A stretch of DNA of 64,000 bases from Sphaerisporangium rufum (lineage in GTDB: Bacteria > Actinomycetota > Actinomycetes > Streptosporangiales > Streptosporangiaceae). Both the position numbers and the translations under genes were made by a program. Positions 1 through 9,152 of the stretch are shown one piece after another (the first letter of the stretch is position 1; every line of letters starts with the position of its first letter). The notes under the pieces were generated by a model. The model ran no database searches. It saw only the letters and a program-made list of their open reading frames with translations, and was not told the DNA's origin. The stretch covers positions 142,522-206,521 of the forward strand of contig NZ_BOOU01000053.1 in the NCBI RefSeq assembly GCF_016863395.1, written 5' to 3'.

Positions 1-59
1 GGCCGGCCGGAGGCCGGCAGCCGGTGCCGCCGGCGTGGTGTTCAGGTCCCGCATCCACG

Positions 60-95
60 GATACGGCCACCGCCCGCACAGACGATGGCCGTATC
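60..95 (-). terminator. Inverted repeat after the MMPL gene
   Basis: GATACGGCCA (60-69) is repeated exactly in reverse complement at 86-95, with a 16-base loop. It begins 7 bases beyond the stop codon of the MMPL gene that ends at 103. There is no clear T-tract, so it is a likely stem-loop terminator of the GC-rich actinobacterial kind. The first 59 bases of the window show nothing recognisable. Confidence 0.5.
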
Positions 96-102
96 GCTGT
101 CG

Positions 103-2271
103 TCAGCCGGCCGGCTCCGGGATCCGCTCTAAGGTCTCCTCACGAAGCGGCGAGGGGGCGACGCGCAGGAGGCGGGCCGCCCAGCCGGGCAGCCACCAGT
201 TCCACCGGCCCATCATCGCCACGACCGCGGGGACCAGGAGGGCGCGGATGAGGGTGGCGTCCAGCAGGATGCCGAGCGCCAGGCCGCTGGCGAAGACCTT
301 GACGTCCAGTTCCGGGGTCATGGCCAGGGCGGCGAACGAGATGAACAGGATGAGCGCCGCGGAGGTCACCAGCCGTCCGGTGCGGCCGACGCCCTCCACG
401 ACCGCTTGGCGGGTGTCGCCGGTCTTGTCGTACTCCTCGCGCATCCGGGCCAGGATGAACACCTCGTAGTCCATGCTGAGCCCGTACAGGAAGGCGAAGA
501 TCGTCAATGGGACGAACTCGCCGATCGAGCCGGTGGGCTGGATGCCCAGGATCTCCCGGGTGCCCCAGCCGAACTGCCACAGCAGCACCATGGCGCCGAT
601 CACGGCTCCGAGCGAGAGCAGGTTGAGCGCGATCGCCTTGATCGGCAGCAGAAGCGACCTGAACGCCCGGGCCAGCATCACGAACGTGACCAGCGCGATC
701 AGCGCCAGCATCCACGGGAAGGCTCGGTAGGTGTGGTGCTGGAAGTCCATGCTCTGCGCCGCGTTCCCGCCGACGCGTACGGTGTCGGGGACGGCGGCGC
801 GAACGCGGGTGATGGTCGCCTCGCCGGCCGGGCTGCCGTTTTCGGCCGCCGGCAGCACCGCGATGACCGCGGTCCCGTCGCGCCGCCAGGCGGGCGTCCG
901 CGGCGCGAGCACGGTGGCCACGCCCTGGATCTGTTTGATGTGCTCGACGGCGGCCGCCGGGTCGCCGGTGACCAGGGTGTCGATCGGCGTGATCGAGCCG
1001 GTGGGCAGGCGCGCCCCGGTGAGCGCGGCCAGGCCCGCGTGGCCGGGGCCGGTGGCCGGCAGGTTCCGGCTTTCGGGCAGGCCCAGGTTGACGCCGAGTC
1101 CGGTCAGTGCGAGCGCCAGCAGCAGGCCGCCGGAGACCAGCACTGCGGGCCGGCGCAGCCGCAGGACGCCGCGCGCCCAGGCCGACCACGCCCGCCCGGC
1201 GTCGGCCTCGCGGGCGAACCGGCTACCTGGCGCGGCCCGGCGGTCCAGCCGCCGGCCGGTGAGCGCGAGCAGGACCGGTAGCACGGTCAGCGTCGCGGCC
1301 ACGCTCACCGCGGTGATGATCATGCCGGCGATGCCCAGGCTGCGCAGGAACGGCACCGGCAGCACCACCATGGTCACCAGCCCGATGGCCACCGCCACGC
1401 CGCTGAACAGCACCGCGCGCCCGGCGCCCGCCATGGCCCGGTGCACCGCCTCCTCGCCGCGGAAGCCGCCCGCTTGTTCCTCCCGCCAGCGGGCGACCAG
1501 CAGCAGCGAGTAGTCCACGGCGATGCCCAGGCCGAGCAGCGGCATGGTGGTGAGCGCCACGTCGTGCACCGTCATCACGAGCGTGAGCAGCAGGATCGCG
1601 ATGAACGACACGAAGATCGACAGGACCGAGATGAGGATGGGGACGAGCGCGAGCATGGAGCGGAACACCAGGAACAGCACGACGATCGCGGCGAGCACGC
1701 CGATGCCGATCTTGGCGGGTACGTCCACGCCGCCCGCGTCCACGCTGGGCGCGAGCGTGTCCAGTCCGGTGACGTGCACCTGGGTGCCGGGTGGCAGGTG
1801 CGGCGTCATCGCCGCTACGATGACCGGGCTCTGGTCGGGGATCTCGCCGAGTCCGCCGCCCGGCGGGCTGCCCTCGGAATAGGTGCCGGGATACACCAGG
1901 CCGAACGTGGTCCGGCCATCGGCGCCGACCAGTCGCGGGTCGCCGGTGTCGGCGTAGGACACGACGCGGGCACGGGGCAGCTTCGCGGCTACCGCGCCGA
2001 AGGCCCGGCCGATCGCCTCCTTGCTCGCGTCCGCGCGCTGCCCCTCGGGCAGCACCACGACGGGGACGAACGGCCGCTGGTAGCCGCCGTTACCGTAAGT
2101 CCTGACGATTTCCTGGTTGGCATCGAAGGCGGGCATGCCCGGATGGGCGTACTCCTCGGACAGGCGTTGGACGGCGATGGGGGTGGCGCCCATGCCGACG
2201 AGGAACGCCAGCAGCGCCAGCACGGTGACCAGTCCCTTGCGTCGCAGGACGAAGGCCGAGAGTCTCTCCAT
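103..2271 (-). CDS. MMPL-family (RND) membrane transporter
   Basis: The 722-residue protein has the MmpL/RND layout: one N-terminal membrane helix, a large exported domain (about residues 45-190), a block of five helices, a second exported domain and a final block of helices. Family members export lipids or small lipophilic compounds using the proton gradient. The start is set at the ATG giving MERLSAFVLRRKG, where family homology begins; the frame stays open upstream but that part is not MmpL-like. The gene is divergent from the two-component pair at 2384, which may control it. The substrate cannot be inferred. Confidence 0.9.
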   Translation of the reverse strand: MERLSAFVLRRKGLVTVLALLAFLVGMGATPIAVQRLSEEYAHPGMPAFDANQEIVRTYGNGGYQRPFVPVVVLPEGQRADASKEAIGRAFGAVAAKLPRARVVSYADTGDPRLVGADGRTTFGLVYPGTYSEGSPPGGGLGEIPDQSPVIVAAMTPHLPPGTQVHVTGLDTLAPSVDAGGVDVPAKIGIGVLAAIVVLFLVFRSMLALVPILISVLSIFVSFIAILLLTLVMTVHDVALTTMPLLGLGIAVDYSLLLVARWREEQAGGFRGEEAVHRAMAGAGRAVLFSGVAVAIGLVTMVVLPVPFLRSLGIAGMIITAVSVAATLTVLPVLLALTGRRLDRRAAPGSRFAREADAGRAWSAWARGVLRLRRPAVLVSGGLLLALALTGLGVNLGLPESRNLPATGPGHAGLAALTGARLPTGSITPIDTLVTGDPAAAVEHIKQIQGVATVLAPRTPAWRRDGTAVIAVLPAAENGSPAGEATITRVRAAVPDTVRVGGNAAQSMDFQHHTYRAFPWMLALIALVTFVMLARAFRSLLLPIKAIALNLLSLGAVIGAMVLLWQFGWGTREILGIQPTGSIGEFVPLTIFAFLYGLSMDYEVFILARMREEYDKTGDTRQAVVEGVGRTGRLVTSAALILFISFAALAMTPELDVKVFASGLALGILLDATLIRALLVPAVVAMMGRWNWWLPGWAARLLRVAPSPLREETLERIPEPAG

Positions 2272-2383
2272 GACACCCAGTGCAGCGAAGCGATCTCCAA
2301 CGCCTGTGCGGCCGTTCTTAGACGCTTCTGTGAATCGCCGCGCCGCGCGGGATCTTCCTCCCTGGGCGGGTGAGACTGGATGT

Positions 2384-3070
2384 GTGAGCCGCATCCTCGT
2401 CGTGGACGACGAACCCTATCTCTCCGACCTTGTCGCGACCGCCCTGAGGTACGCGGGATTCGAGACCGCCATCGCCGCCACCGGCGCGGCGGCGGTCGCC
2501 ATGACCGGCTCCTTCGAGCCGGACCTCATCGTGCTGGACGTGATGCTGCCGGACGTGCTGGGCACCGAGGTGTGCCGCCGGATCCGGGCGGCCGGAGCGG
2601 AGGCCTCGGTGGTGTTCCTCACTGCGCGGGACGCGACCGAGGACAAGATCGGCGGGTTGACGGTGGGGGGCGACGACTACGTCACCAAGCCGTTCAGCCT
2701 GGAGGAGCTGATCGCCCGGATCCGGGCGGTGCTGCGCCGCACCGAGAGGGCCGAGCCGGACGGCGGCCTGCTGAGTTTCCGAGACCTGGTGATCGACGAG
2801 GACGCCTATGAGGTGCGGCGGGGCGGCGCCCTGCTCGATCTGACCCCGACCGAGTTCAAGCTGCTGCGTTTCCTGGTGGTCAACGCGGGCCGGGTGGTGA
2901 CCAAGCGGCAGATCCTGGACCACGTGTGGGAGTACGACTTCGGCGGCAACGATGGCGTGGTGCAGACCTACATCAGCTATCTGCGCCGCAAGGTGGACGT
3001 CGTGGATCCGCCCCTCATCCACACCGTGCCCCGCGTCGGGTACGTCCTGCGCCTGCCCAGAGAGGCGTGA
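2384..3070 (+). CDS. OmpR/PhoB-type response regulator
   Basis: The 228-residue protein starts at GTG (VSRILVVDDE). The receiver domain has the acidic pair D8/D9, phospho-acceptor D52 (VLDVMLP) and the lysine of YVTKPF near residue 102. The C-terminal half is a winged-helix DNA-binding domain ending in RVGYVLRLP. It overlaps the kinase gene by one base (TGATG), so the two are translationally coupled. It is divergent from the MMPL pump 112 bp away, a probable target. It resembles the TcrA/MprA/TrcR type, but the signal is unknown. Confidence 0.93.
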   Translation: MSRILVVDDEPYLSDLVATALRYAGFETAIAATGAAAVAMTGSFEPDLIVLDVMLPDVLGTEVCRRIRAAGAEASVVFLTARDATEDKIGGLTVGGDDYVTKPFSLEELIARIRAVLRRTERAEPDGGLLSFRDLVIDEDAYEVRRGGALLDLTPTEFKLLRFLVVNAGRVVTKRQILDHVWEYDFGGNDGVVQTYISYLRRKVDVVDPPLIHTVPRVGYVLRLPREA

Positions 3071-4179
3071 TGTCGCTGCGTGCCCGCCTGGTCGCCACCG
3101 TGGCCGGGCTGCTGGCCCTGGCGCTGGGCCTGGCGACCGGGGCGACGTTCGGTGCCATCCAGGATTGGCGCGGGCCCGGCGACTCCCGCCTGCTCGCCCT
3201 GACCCCGGCGCGGCTCGTGGCGGCCAGCGACGAGCTGTCCGAGCGGGTCGCGTTCGTGCTGATCGGTACGTCCGGGTTCGGACTGGCGTGCCTGACCCTG
3301 CTGGCCGCCCATCTGGTCCGGCGCGGGCTGCGCCCGCTGGACCGCATCGTCGAGACCGCGGCGGCGATCGGCGCCGGGGATTTCGGGCGCCGGGTCGAGA
3401 CGGCTCCGCCGGGTACCGAGGTCGGGCGGCTCGGCGACGCGCTCAACGCGATGCTCGGCCAAATCGAGGGCGCCTTCCGCGAGCGGCAGGAGTCGCAGGA
3501 CCGGTTGCGCCGCTTCGTCGCCGACGCCTCGCACGAACTTCGCACCCCGATCGCCACCATCCGCGGCTACGCGGAGCTGTTCCGGCGCGGCGCGGCCGTA
3601 CGCGAGGACGACCTGGAGAAGGCGATGGCCCGGATCGAGGCCGAGGCGACCAGGATGGGCTCGCTGGTGGACGAGATGCTCTTGCTGGCCCGCCTCGACC
3701 AGGGCCGCCCGCTGGACCGCGCGCCCGTCGAGCTGACCGAGCTGGCCGCCGACGCGGTGGCCGACATGCTGGCCGTCGATCCCGACCGGCCGCTGTCGCT
3801 GGATCACGACGGGCCGCTGTGGGTGAGCGGCGACGCCGCCCGGCTCCGCCAGGTGCTGGGCAACCTGCTGGCCAACGTGCTGCACCACACCCCCGCGGGC
3901 ACCCGGGCGGCCGTACGCGTCGGCATGGCGGACGGCCATGCGCTGATCGAGGTCGCCGATCAGGGGCCGGGGCTGGAAGAGGAACAGGCCGCGCTGGTCT
4001 TCCAGCGCTTCTACCGGGTGGACCACCGGCACGGGGACGACATGCGCCGCGGCGGCGCGGGCCTCGGCCTGTCCATCGTCCAGGCCGTGGTGACCGCGCA
4101 CGGGGGCGAGGTCTCGTTCCACTCCCGTCCCGGCGCCGGCGCCACCTGCCGCGTACGCCTCCCGAGCCGCGAGCCCTAG
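3070..4179 (+). CDS. Sensor histidine kinase, HAMP-containing
   Basis: The 369-residue kinase has two membrane helices (about residues 8-30 and 61-83) enclosing a very short extracytoplasmic loop, then a HAMP domain, a HisKA domain with H155 in the motif ASHELRTP, and a HATPase domain with N box, DQGPG and GAGLGLSIV boxes. The short loop suggests it senses within or near the membrane, as intramembrane-sensing kinases do. It is the cognate kinase of the upstream regulator, with which it overlaps by one base. Confidence 0.92.
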   Translation: MSLRARLVATVAGLLALALGLATGATFGAIQDWRGPGDSRLLALTPARLVAASDELSERVAFVLIGTSGFGLACLTLLAAHLVRRGLRPLDRIVETAAAIGAGDFGRRVETAPPGTEVGRLGDALNAMLGQIEGAFRERQESQDRLRRFVADASHELRTPIATIRGYAELFRRGAAVREDDLEKAMARIEAEATRMGSLVDEMLLLARLDQGRPLDRAPVELTELAADAVADMLAVDPDRPLSLDHDGPLWVSGDAARLRQVLGNLLANVLHHTPAGTRAAVRVGMADGHALIEVADQGPGLEEEQAALVFQRFYRVDHRHGDDMRRGGAGLGLSIVQAVVTAHGGEVSFHSRPGAGATCRVRLPSREP

Positions 4180-4275
4180 GCCCGTCGGATGTGGCTCGGT
4201 GGCGGGCACCCACCGCTGCCGGCGTGGGAGTGCATACCGTTGTGCTCGAGCACGGGCGCGGGCCTGTCGCGGCGA

Positions 4276-5121
4276 TCAGGGGTCTGGATGCCCGCCGAGG
4301 CAGCAGGACAGGAGTCGCCGGAAGTCGCGGGGGTGTTCCAGCGCCGGCACGTGCCCGCACCGGCCGAGCACGTGCAGGCGGACGTCGGCCAGGTGGTCGA
4401 GCAGGGGCAGGGCCGCCGTCTGGAGCGGGGTGACCCGGTCCTGGGCGCCGTGGACGAGCAGCACGGGCGCGCGGATGCCGGCCAGCGTCCGCGCCGGCAG
4501 GGTGAGATCGTCGGCCCAGCGTGCCCTGGGGGGAGGGAACAACGACGCGAACGCGGCCGCCCCCGCTCGCATGGCGGTCGCGCGGGCGGCGACGGCCTGC
4601 TCGGTCACCAGCGCCTGGTCGAAGACGAGGCGGCGCAACATGTCTCGTGCTCCGGGCGGGCCGGCGGGGGCGGCCCAGATCGCGTCGAGGTCGGCCGACA
4701 GCGGCGCCCCGGGGGCGCCCATCGTCGCGACCGCCACGACACCGGTGACCTGCCGGGGACGCGCGGCCGCCAGCGCCAGCGCCACGGCGCCGCCCATGGA
4801 GTGGCCCACCACGGCGTAGTGCTCGGCGCCGAGGGTGTCCATCAGGGCCGCGGCCTGCTCGGTCCACAGCCGCAGCCCGCCCCTTGCGCCCGCCGGGATC
4901 GGCGTACGGCCGAACCCCGCCTGGTCGGGGGCCACCAGGTGGAAGGACGTGCCCAGCGCCTGTGCCGTCGGCGCCCAGGCCCCGGATCCGGTGGTCCCGG
5001 GTCCGGAGCCGTGCAGCATCAGCACCGCGGGTCCGGTGCCGCTCTGAAGGACGTGGACCGGAGAGCCGCCGACGTCGACGGTCCGAAGCGCCGTCACCGC
5101 CGGCGGGCCCGGCGTGCTCAT
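4276..5121 (-). CDS. Alpha/beta hydrolase, meta-cleavage-hydrolase-like
   Basis: The 281-residue protein has the oxyanion motif LMLHGSGPG, the nucleophile elbow GHSMGG, an aspartate in HGAQDRVTP and a late histidine in GRCGHVPALEHP. The HGSGPG motif and length resemble C-C bond hydrolases such as BphD/HsaD, but the substrate is not determined. Its ATG overlaps the stop of the DJ-1/PfpI gene by four bases, so the two form one transcript. The 96-bp gap to the convergent kinase holds the palindrome GTGCTCGAGCAC at 4242-4253. Confidence 0.85.
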   Translation of the reverse strand: MSTPGPPAVTALRTVDVGGSPVHVLQSGTGPAVLMLHGSGPGTTGSGAWAPTAQALGTSFHLVAPDQAGFGRTPIPAGARGGLRLWTEQAAALMDTLGAEHYAVVGHSMGGAVALALAAARPRQVTGVVAVATMGAPGAPLSADLDAIWAAPAGPPGARDMLRRLVFDQALVTEQAVAARATAMRAGAAAFASLFPPPRARWADDLTLPARTLAGIRAPVLLVHGAQDRVTPLQTAALPLLDHLADVRLHVLGRCGHVPALEHPRDFRRLLSCCLGGHPDP

Positions 5122-5687
5122 GCCGAGGCGGGCTTGATGGACTTGTCGAAGACCTCCATCATCGCCTTGCCGAACTGCGGCATGTCGGGCCAGCCCCGGC
5201 AGGAGACGAGGTTGCCGTCCACGACGTCGGGAGCGTCGATGACCGTCGCGCCCGCGTTCTCCATGTCACCGGTGATGGGGGGGAAGCACGCCGTCTTGCG
5301 CCCCTTCAGCAGCCCGTACACGGCCGGGACCTGCGCGCCGTGGCAGATCAGTGCTATCGGCAGGTCGCGTGCGAAGAAGTGCTCGGTGATGCGCCTGACG
5401 TCGGCGTCGACCCGGATCCACTCGGGGGCGCGTCCCCCGGGGATGATGAGGGCGTCGTAGCGCTCGACGTCGACCTCGGCCCAGGGCACGTCGACCGGCA
5501 GCTTGCGGCCGTTCTTCTCCACGTAGGCGTCGGAGTCGGGGTCGAACTCGTGGATGACCAGCTGAACGTCACGCATCGTCCGTGAGGAGACGTCGACGTC
5601 CCAGCCGCCCTCCTGCACGCGATAGTAGGGATACATGGTGTCGAGCTCCTCGGCGGCGTCGCCGGTCAGGAGCAGCGCTCTGGGCAC
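5118..5687 (-). CDS. DJ-1/PfpI-family protein
   Basis: The 189-residue protein has the DJ-1/PfpI fold signature: an early glutamate (AAEELD), PGGRAPEWIR, and the reactive cysteine in the elbow ALICHGAQ. Members act as glyoxalases, deglycases or cysteine hydrolases; the exact activity here is not predictable. It starts at GTG with GAGGAG six bases upstream. It is the first gene of a two-gene operon with the hydrolase at 4276. The upstream region has a promoter-like pair and a phased GATC repeat. Confidence 0.88.
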   Translation of the reverse strand: MPRALLLTGDAAEELDTMYPYYRVQEGGWDVDVSSRTMRDVQLVIHEFDPDSDAYVEKNGRKLPVDVPWAEVDVERYDALIIPGGRAPEWIRVDADVRRITEHFFARDLPIALICHGAQVPAVYGLLKGRKTACFPPITGDMENAGATVIDAPDVVDGNLVSCRGWPDMPQFGKAMMEVFDKSIKPASA

Positions 5688-5726
5688 CTGCTTCTCCTCG
5701 CATCGGGGGCGGGTTGCGGTGGATCC

Positions 5727-5784
5727 AATCAGATCCGATCCGATCCGATTACGTCAGCATTCCCCGGCCCGGCCCGCCCGTCAA
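5727..5784 (-). promoter_or_regulatory. Promoter and phased GATC repeat before the PfpI operon
   Basis: On the minus strand TTGACG (5784-5779) and AATGCT (5761-5756) lie 17 bases apart, predicting a start near 5749. From 5727 to 5750, just downstream of that start, the tetramer GATC occurs three times at 5-base intervals between outer AATC and GATT. The block is therefore almost its own reverse complement. It could be an operator for the adjacent FadR-type regulator, whose gene ends at 5781, but that link is inference. Confidence 0.45.
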
Positions 5785-6542
5785 GCCTTGGCCGCCATTC
5801 CGTCGGCGCCGTCGGCGTCGTCGGCGTCGTCGGCCTCGTCGAACAGCCGCCGGAAGCGCTCGCCGGACAGCAGGATGTGCCGGCGCATGGCGTAGGCGGC
5901 GGCGTCGGGGTCGCGCGCGGCGATCGCGGCCACGATCTGTTCGTGCTCGGCCATGGCCAGGTGGGTGACCTGGGTGTCGTGCAGGAGCCGGAACAGGTGC
6001 ACGTGGGTGTGCAGGCGGGCGAGCGCTTCGCGGATGACCTGGTTTTCGGCGCTTGTGGCGACCAGATCGTGAAAGGCGGCGTCGCGCAGCCCGAAGGCGC
6101 CGTAGGCCGTGAGCCCGTCGCCGCCCTCCAGCTCCGCCATCTCCTCCAGCAGTCGTCGCAGGCCGGCCACCTGATCGGCGGATGCGCGCTCGGCGGATCT
6201 GCGTGCCGCCGCCGGCTCCAGGAGCAGGCGGACCTCGAGCATGTCCTCGAATCGATGCCGGGTGATCTGGGGGGGAATGCGATAGCCGGCATGGGGCACT
6301 CGCACGACCAGGCCCTCGGCCTCCATCCGGTTCAGCGCGTCGCGGATCGGTGTCTGCGAGACTCCGAGCTCGCGCGCCAGGACGTCGATCGTGACGCGGG
6401 AGCCGGGCTCGATCCGCAGCGACATCAGCTGTCCGAGCAGCGTGTCGTACACCTCGTCGGCGAGCCGGCCGCGAGATCGTCCCGGCGGCGTTGCGGCCGT
6501 CTTGACCCCACGGCTCCGCGCGATCATGGCTTCGTCGTCCAT
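5781..6542 (-). CDS. GntR/FadR-family transcriptional regulator
   Basis: The 253-residue protein has an N-terminal winged helix (VSQTPIRDALNRMEAEGLV is the recognition part) and an all-helical FCD effector domain with conserved histidines. The C-terminus carries a short Asp-Ala run encoded by a GTC-repeat tract (about 5803-5840). The ATG at 6542 is preceded by AAAGGA about 12 bases upstream. The gene sits between the PfpI operon and the divergent ABC importer operon. A dyad at the importer's transcription start makes it the probable repressor of that operon. The ligand is unknown. Confidence 0.88.
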   Translation of the reverse strand: MDDEAMIARSRGVKTAATPPGRSRGRLADEVYDTLLGQLMSLRIEPGSRVTIDVLARELGVSQTPIRDALNRMEAEGLVVRVPHAGYRIPPQITRHRFEDMLEVRLLLEPAAARRSAERASADQVAGLRRLLEEMAELEGGDGLTAYGAFGLRDAAFHDLVATSAENQVIREALARLHTHVHLFRLLHDTQVTHLAMAEHEQIVAAIAARDPDAAAYAMRRHILLSGERFRRLFDEADDADDADGADGMAAKA

Positions 6543-6608
6543 CGTGACGTGAGGTCCTTTCTTGCGTCCCGCAGGACCCGTTGACATCGGTCGCAACGCT
6601 GCGGGATG

Positions 6609-6665
6609 CTGACGCTCCCACCTCGGATCGTATAGGAAACGTGATGGATGCCGGCCATCCGTCAC
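6609..6665 (+). promoter_or_regulatory. Promoter and operator of the ABC importer operon
   Basis: CTGACG (6609-6614) and TATAGG (6631-6636) have 16-base spacing and predict a start near 6643. A dyad covers this start: GTGATGGATG (6641-6650), 5-base spacer, CATCCGTCAC (6656-6665), matching at 9 of 10 positions. This is where a repressor would block initiation, and the divergent GntR/FadR gene is the obvious candidate. The leader to the ATG at 6775 would be about 130 bases. Confidence 0.55.
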
Positions 6666-6774
6666 CCGGAACCGCCCGCCATCGCTCCGCTTCACGCCTG
6701 AACACCCCTGGCGACCGCCCGGCGAAGCACGCAGCAAGGCTCCAGAAGTCCCCGCCCAGAAAGCAGGCAAGAAG

Positions 6775-8205
6775 ATGCGGTACCCACAGCGAACAGGACG
6801 ACTGTACGTCCCCCGGCGCAAGGCGCGGCTGGCGACGGCGGCCGTGCTGGTGGCCACGACCTTGGCGGCGTGCGGCGGCGGCCAGGACGGCGGCGCGGAG
6901 GCGGGCGCCCCCAAGGCGCCGGCGACCATCCCGGAGCTCACCAAGGACCCGCTGACCCTCAGCTTCATCTGGTTCGACTGGCCCCCCGCCCACGCGCTGG
7001 AGGACTTCGCGAACGCGGAATACGCCAAGGAGCGGTCGAACGTGACCGTCAAGGTCAACACCGTGCCGAACGCGAATTGGCACGACGCGATGTTCACCCA
7101 GTTCGCGGCGCGCAAGACCGACTTCGACATCCCGATCCTGGACTCGCAGCACATCGGTGAGGCCGTGACGAACGGCAACATCCTCGACATCACCGACTTC
7201 GTGCAGAAGAACATCGACGTCAAGGCCTACAACCCGTACCTGCTGGCGGCCTACGGCCAGTTCCCCCAGGCGGAGACCGGCAAGCGCGACGAGAACGCCA
7301 AGCTGTACGGGCTGCCGCTGCTCGGCGACACCTGGACGATGATCTACCGCAAGGACCTGATCGGCGACAAGCCGCCGCAGACCTGGGACGAGATGATCTC
7401 GGTCGCCGAGAAGTGCCAGGCGGACAACCCCGGCGTCAGCGGGCTGGCCTTCCACCAGGCCAACGGCTCCGACGCCGCGGCCGTGACCTACAACACGGTC
7501 AACGGGGTCTACGGCGGCAACCTGTGGGACCCCAAGACACGCAAGATCGACGGCGTGCTCAACGACGCCGCGGGCCAGGAGGCGATGGAGGTCCTGGTCA
7601 ACAAGATGAAGCCGCTGACCGCCAAGGGCTCCGGTAACTGGTTCATCGACGAGGTGAACGCGGCGGTCGCCCAGGGCAAGGCGTGCATCGCGTTCAACTG
7701 GATCGCCGCCAGCGGCGGCCTGCTCGACCCCAAGCAGTCGACGCTCGGCACCACGCGGGAGCAGATCCTCGACAAGCTGGGTTTCGCCACCCTGCCGAGC
7801 CAGAAGACGAACCTGGTGCCGCTCGGCGGCATGGGGATGCACGTGTCGGCCTACTCCGCCAAGGCCAACCAGGCGGAGGCCCTGAACTTCATGAAGTGGT
7901 TCGAGCGGCCCGACATCCAGAAGAAGTGGGCCGCGGCCGGGGGCGTGCCGGCGCGTACCGACGCCCTGGAGTCGCCCGAGTTCCTCAATGCCGGGCCGTT
8001 CAACAAGGTGTACGCCGACTCGGTGCCGCGGATGCGGGACATGTGGAATGTGCCGGAGTACGCGCGCCTGGTCGACATCGAGAACACCAACGTGAACGCG
8101 GCCCTCAACGGCGCCAAGCAGCCCAAGGCCGCGCTCGACGACATCGCCAGGGAGCAGCAGGGCGTGCTCGACTCCAGCGGCCGCAAGGGCGGCGGCGGGC
8201 TGTGA
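6775..8205 (+). CDS. ABC importer substrate-binding lipoprotein (family 1)
   Basis: The 476-residue protein has a basic, hydrophobic lipoprotein signal ending in the lipobox LAAC (Cys33), then a mature domain typical of carbohydrate-type binding proteins (LTLSFIWFDW, YGLPLLGDTWTMIYRKDL, WDEMI). It should be anchored outside the membrane and deliver substrate to the permeases that follow. It is the first gene of a five-gene operon with overlapping junctions. The substrate is not readable; sugars, polyols or glycerol derivatives are typical of the family. Confidence 0.9.
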   Translation: MRYPQRTGRLYVPRRKARLATAAVLVATTLAACGGGQDGGAEAGAPKAPATIPELTKDPLTLSFIWFDWPPAHALEDFANAEYAKERSNVTVKVNTVPNANWHDAMFTQFAARKTDFDIPILDSQHIGEAVTNGNILDITDFVQKNIDVKAYNPYLLAAYGQFPQAETGKRDENAKLYGLPLLGDTWTMIYRKDLIGDKPPQTWDEMISVAEKCQADNPGVSGLAFHQANGSDAAAVTYNTVNGVYGGNLWDPKTRKIDGVLNDAAGQEAMEVLVNKMKPLTAKGSGNWFIDEVNAAVAQGKACIAFNWIAASGGLLDPKQSTLGTTREQILDKLGFATLPSQKTNLVPLGGMGMHVSAYSAKANQAEALNFMKWFERPDIQKKWAAAGGVPARTDALESPEFLNAGPFNKVYADSVPRMRDMWNVPEYARLVDIENTNVNAALNGAKQPKAALDDIAREQQGVLDSSGRKGGGGL

Positions 8206-9152
8206 GTGACCCCGTCCCTTCGGTGATCGACCACCCCGGGCGGGCGGCGTCCGCGGCGCCGCCCGCGCCGGGCCGGTCCAGCCGGTTGAGCGATCGCCTG
8301 CTCGCGGTGGCCTTCACCTCCCCCGCGTTGCTGCTGTTGCTCGCGATGTCGGTGTTCCCGTTGCTGTGGGCGCTGTACCTGTCGTTCACCGACTATTCGG
8401 CCACCCGCGGCGGGCCGGCCGCGTTCGTGGGGCTGGAGAACTACACCGCCATCCTGACCTCGGCGCAGGTCCGCCTGCGGGCCTTGACGACGTTGATCTA
8501 TGTGGTGGGCGCGGTCGCGTTGCAGACCGTGCTCGGTTTCTCCATCGCCTACTTGATCTCGCGGCGCACGCACGGCCGGGGACTGCTGACCACGCTGTTC
8601 CTGGTTCCGATGATGCTGTCGCCGGTCGTGGTGGGGCTGTTCTGGCGGTTCATGCTCGACGCGCAGTTCGGCGTGATCAACAGCATGCTCGGCTCGCTCG
8701 GCCTGGGGCAGGTGGAATGGCTCACCCGGCAGCGGACGGCGCTGATCTCCCTGATCGTGGTCGACACCTGGCAATGGACGCCGTTCATCATGCTCATCGC
8801 GCTCGCCGGCCTCACCGCGGTTCCCAAGTATCTGTACGAGGCCGCCTCGATCGACCGGGCCTCGGAGTGGTTCCGGTTTCGCACCATCACCCTCCCGCTG
8901 GTGTGGCCGCTGCTCCTCATCGCCGTGTTGTTCCGGGCCATCGAGGCCTTCCGGCTGTTCGACCTGGTCTACATCCTCACCAGCGGAGGTCCGGGGGTCT
9001 CCACCGAGACGTTGTCGTTCCACGTCTACAAGGTCGCGTTCTTGGGCTTCAACACCGGAACCGCCTCGGCGTACGGGATCCTCATGGTCGTCATCGTCAT
9101 CGTCCTCACGCAGCTCTACCTGCGCTACCTGAACAAGCTCAAGGAGGACTGA
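8202..9152 (+). CDS. ABC importer permease, MalF-type
   Basis: The 316-residue protein has six predicted membrane helices and the cytoplasmic coupling (EAA) motif near YEAASIDRASEWFRFRTITLP. It starts at GTG inside the stop region of the binding-protein gene (GTGA overlap). The first membrane helix begins near residue 32 (LLAVAFTSPALLLLL). It pairs with the permease at 9152 to form the membrane pore. The N-terminus before the first helix is proline- and alanine-rich and cytoplasmic. Confidence 0.9.
   Translation: MSDPVPSVIDHPGRAASAAPPAPGRSSRLSDRLLAVAFTSPALLLLLAMSVFPLLWALYLSFTDYSATRGGPAAFVGLENYTAILTSAQVRLRALTTLIYVVGAVALQTVLGFSIAYLISRRTHGRGLLTTLFLVPMMLSPVVVGLFWRFMLDAQFGVINSMLGSLGLGQVEWLTRQRTALISLIVVDTWQWTPFIMLIALAGLTAVPKYLYEAASIDRASEWFRFRTITLPLVWPLLLIAVLFRAIEAFRLFDLVYILTSGGPGVSTETLSFHVYKVAFLGFNTGTASAYGILMVVIVIVLTQLYLRYLNKLKED

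Noticed and set aside
4242..4253. Palindrome GTGCTCGAGCAC between convergent genes
   Set aside because: It has no loop and no promoter nearby, so neither terminator nor operator function can be supported.
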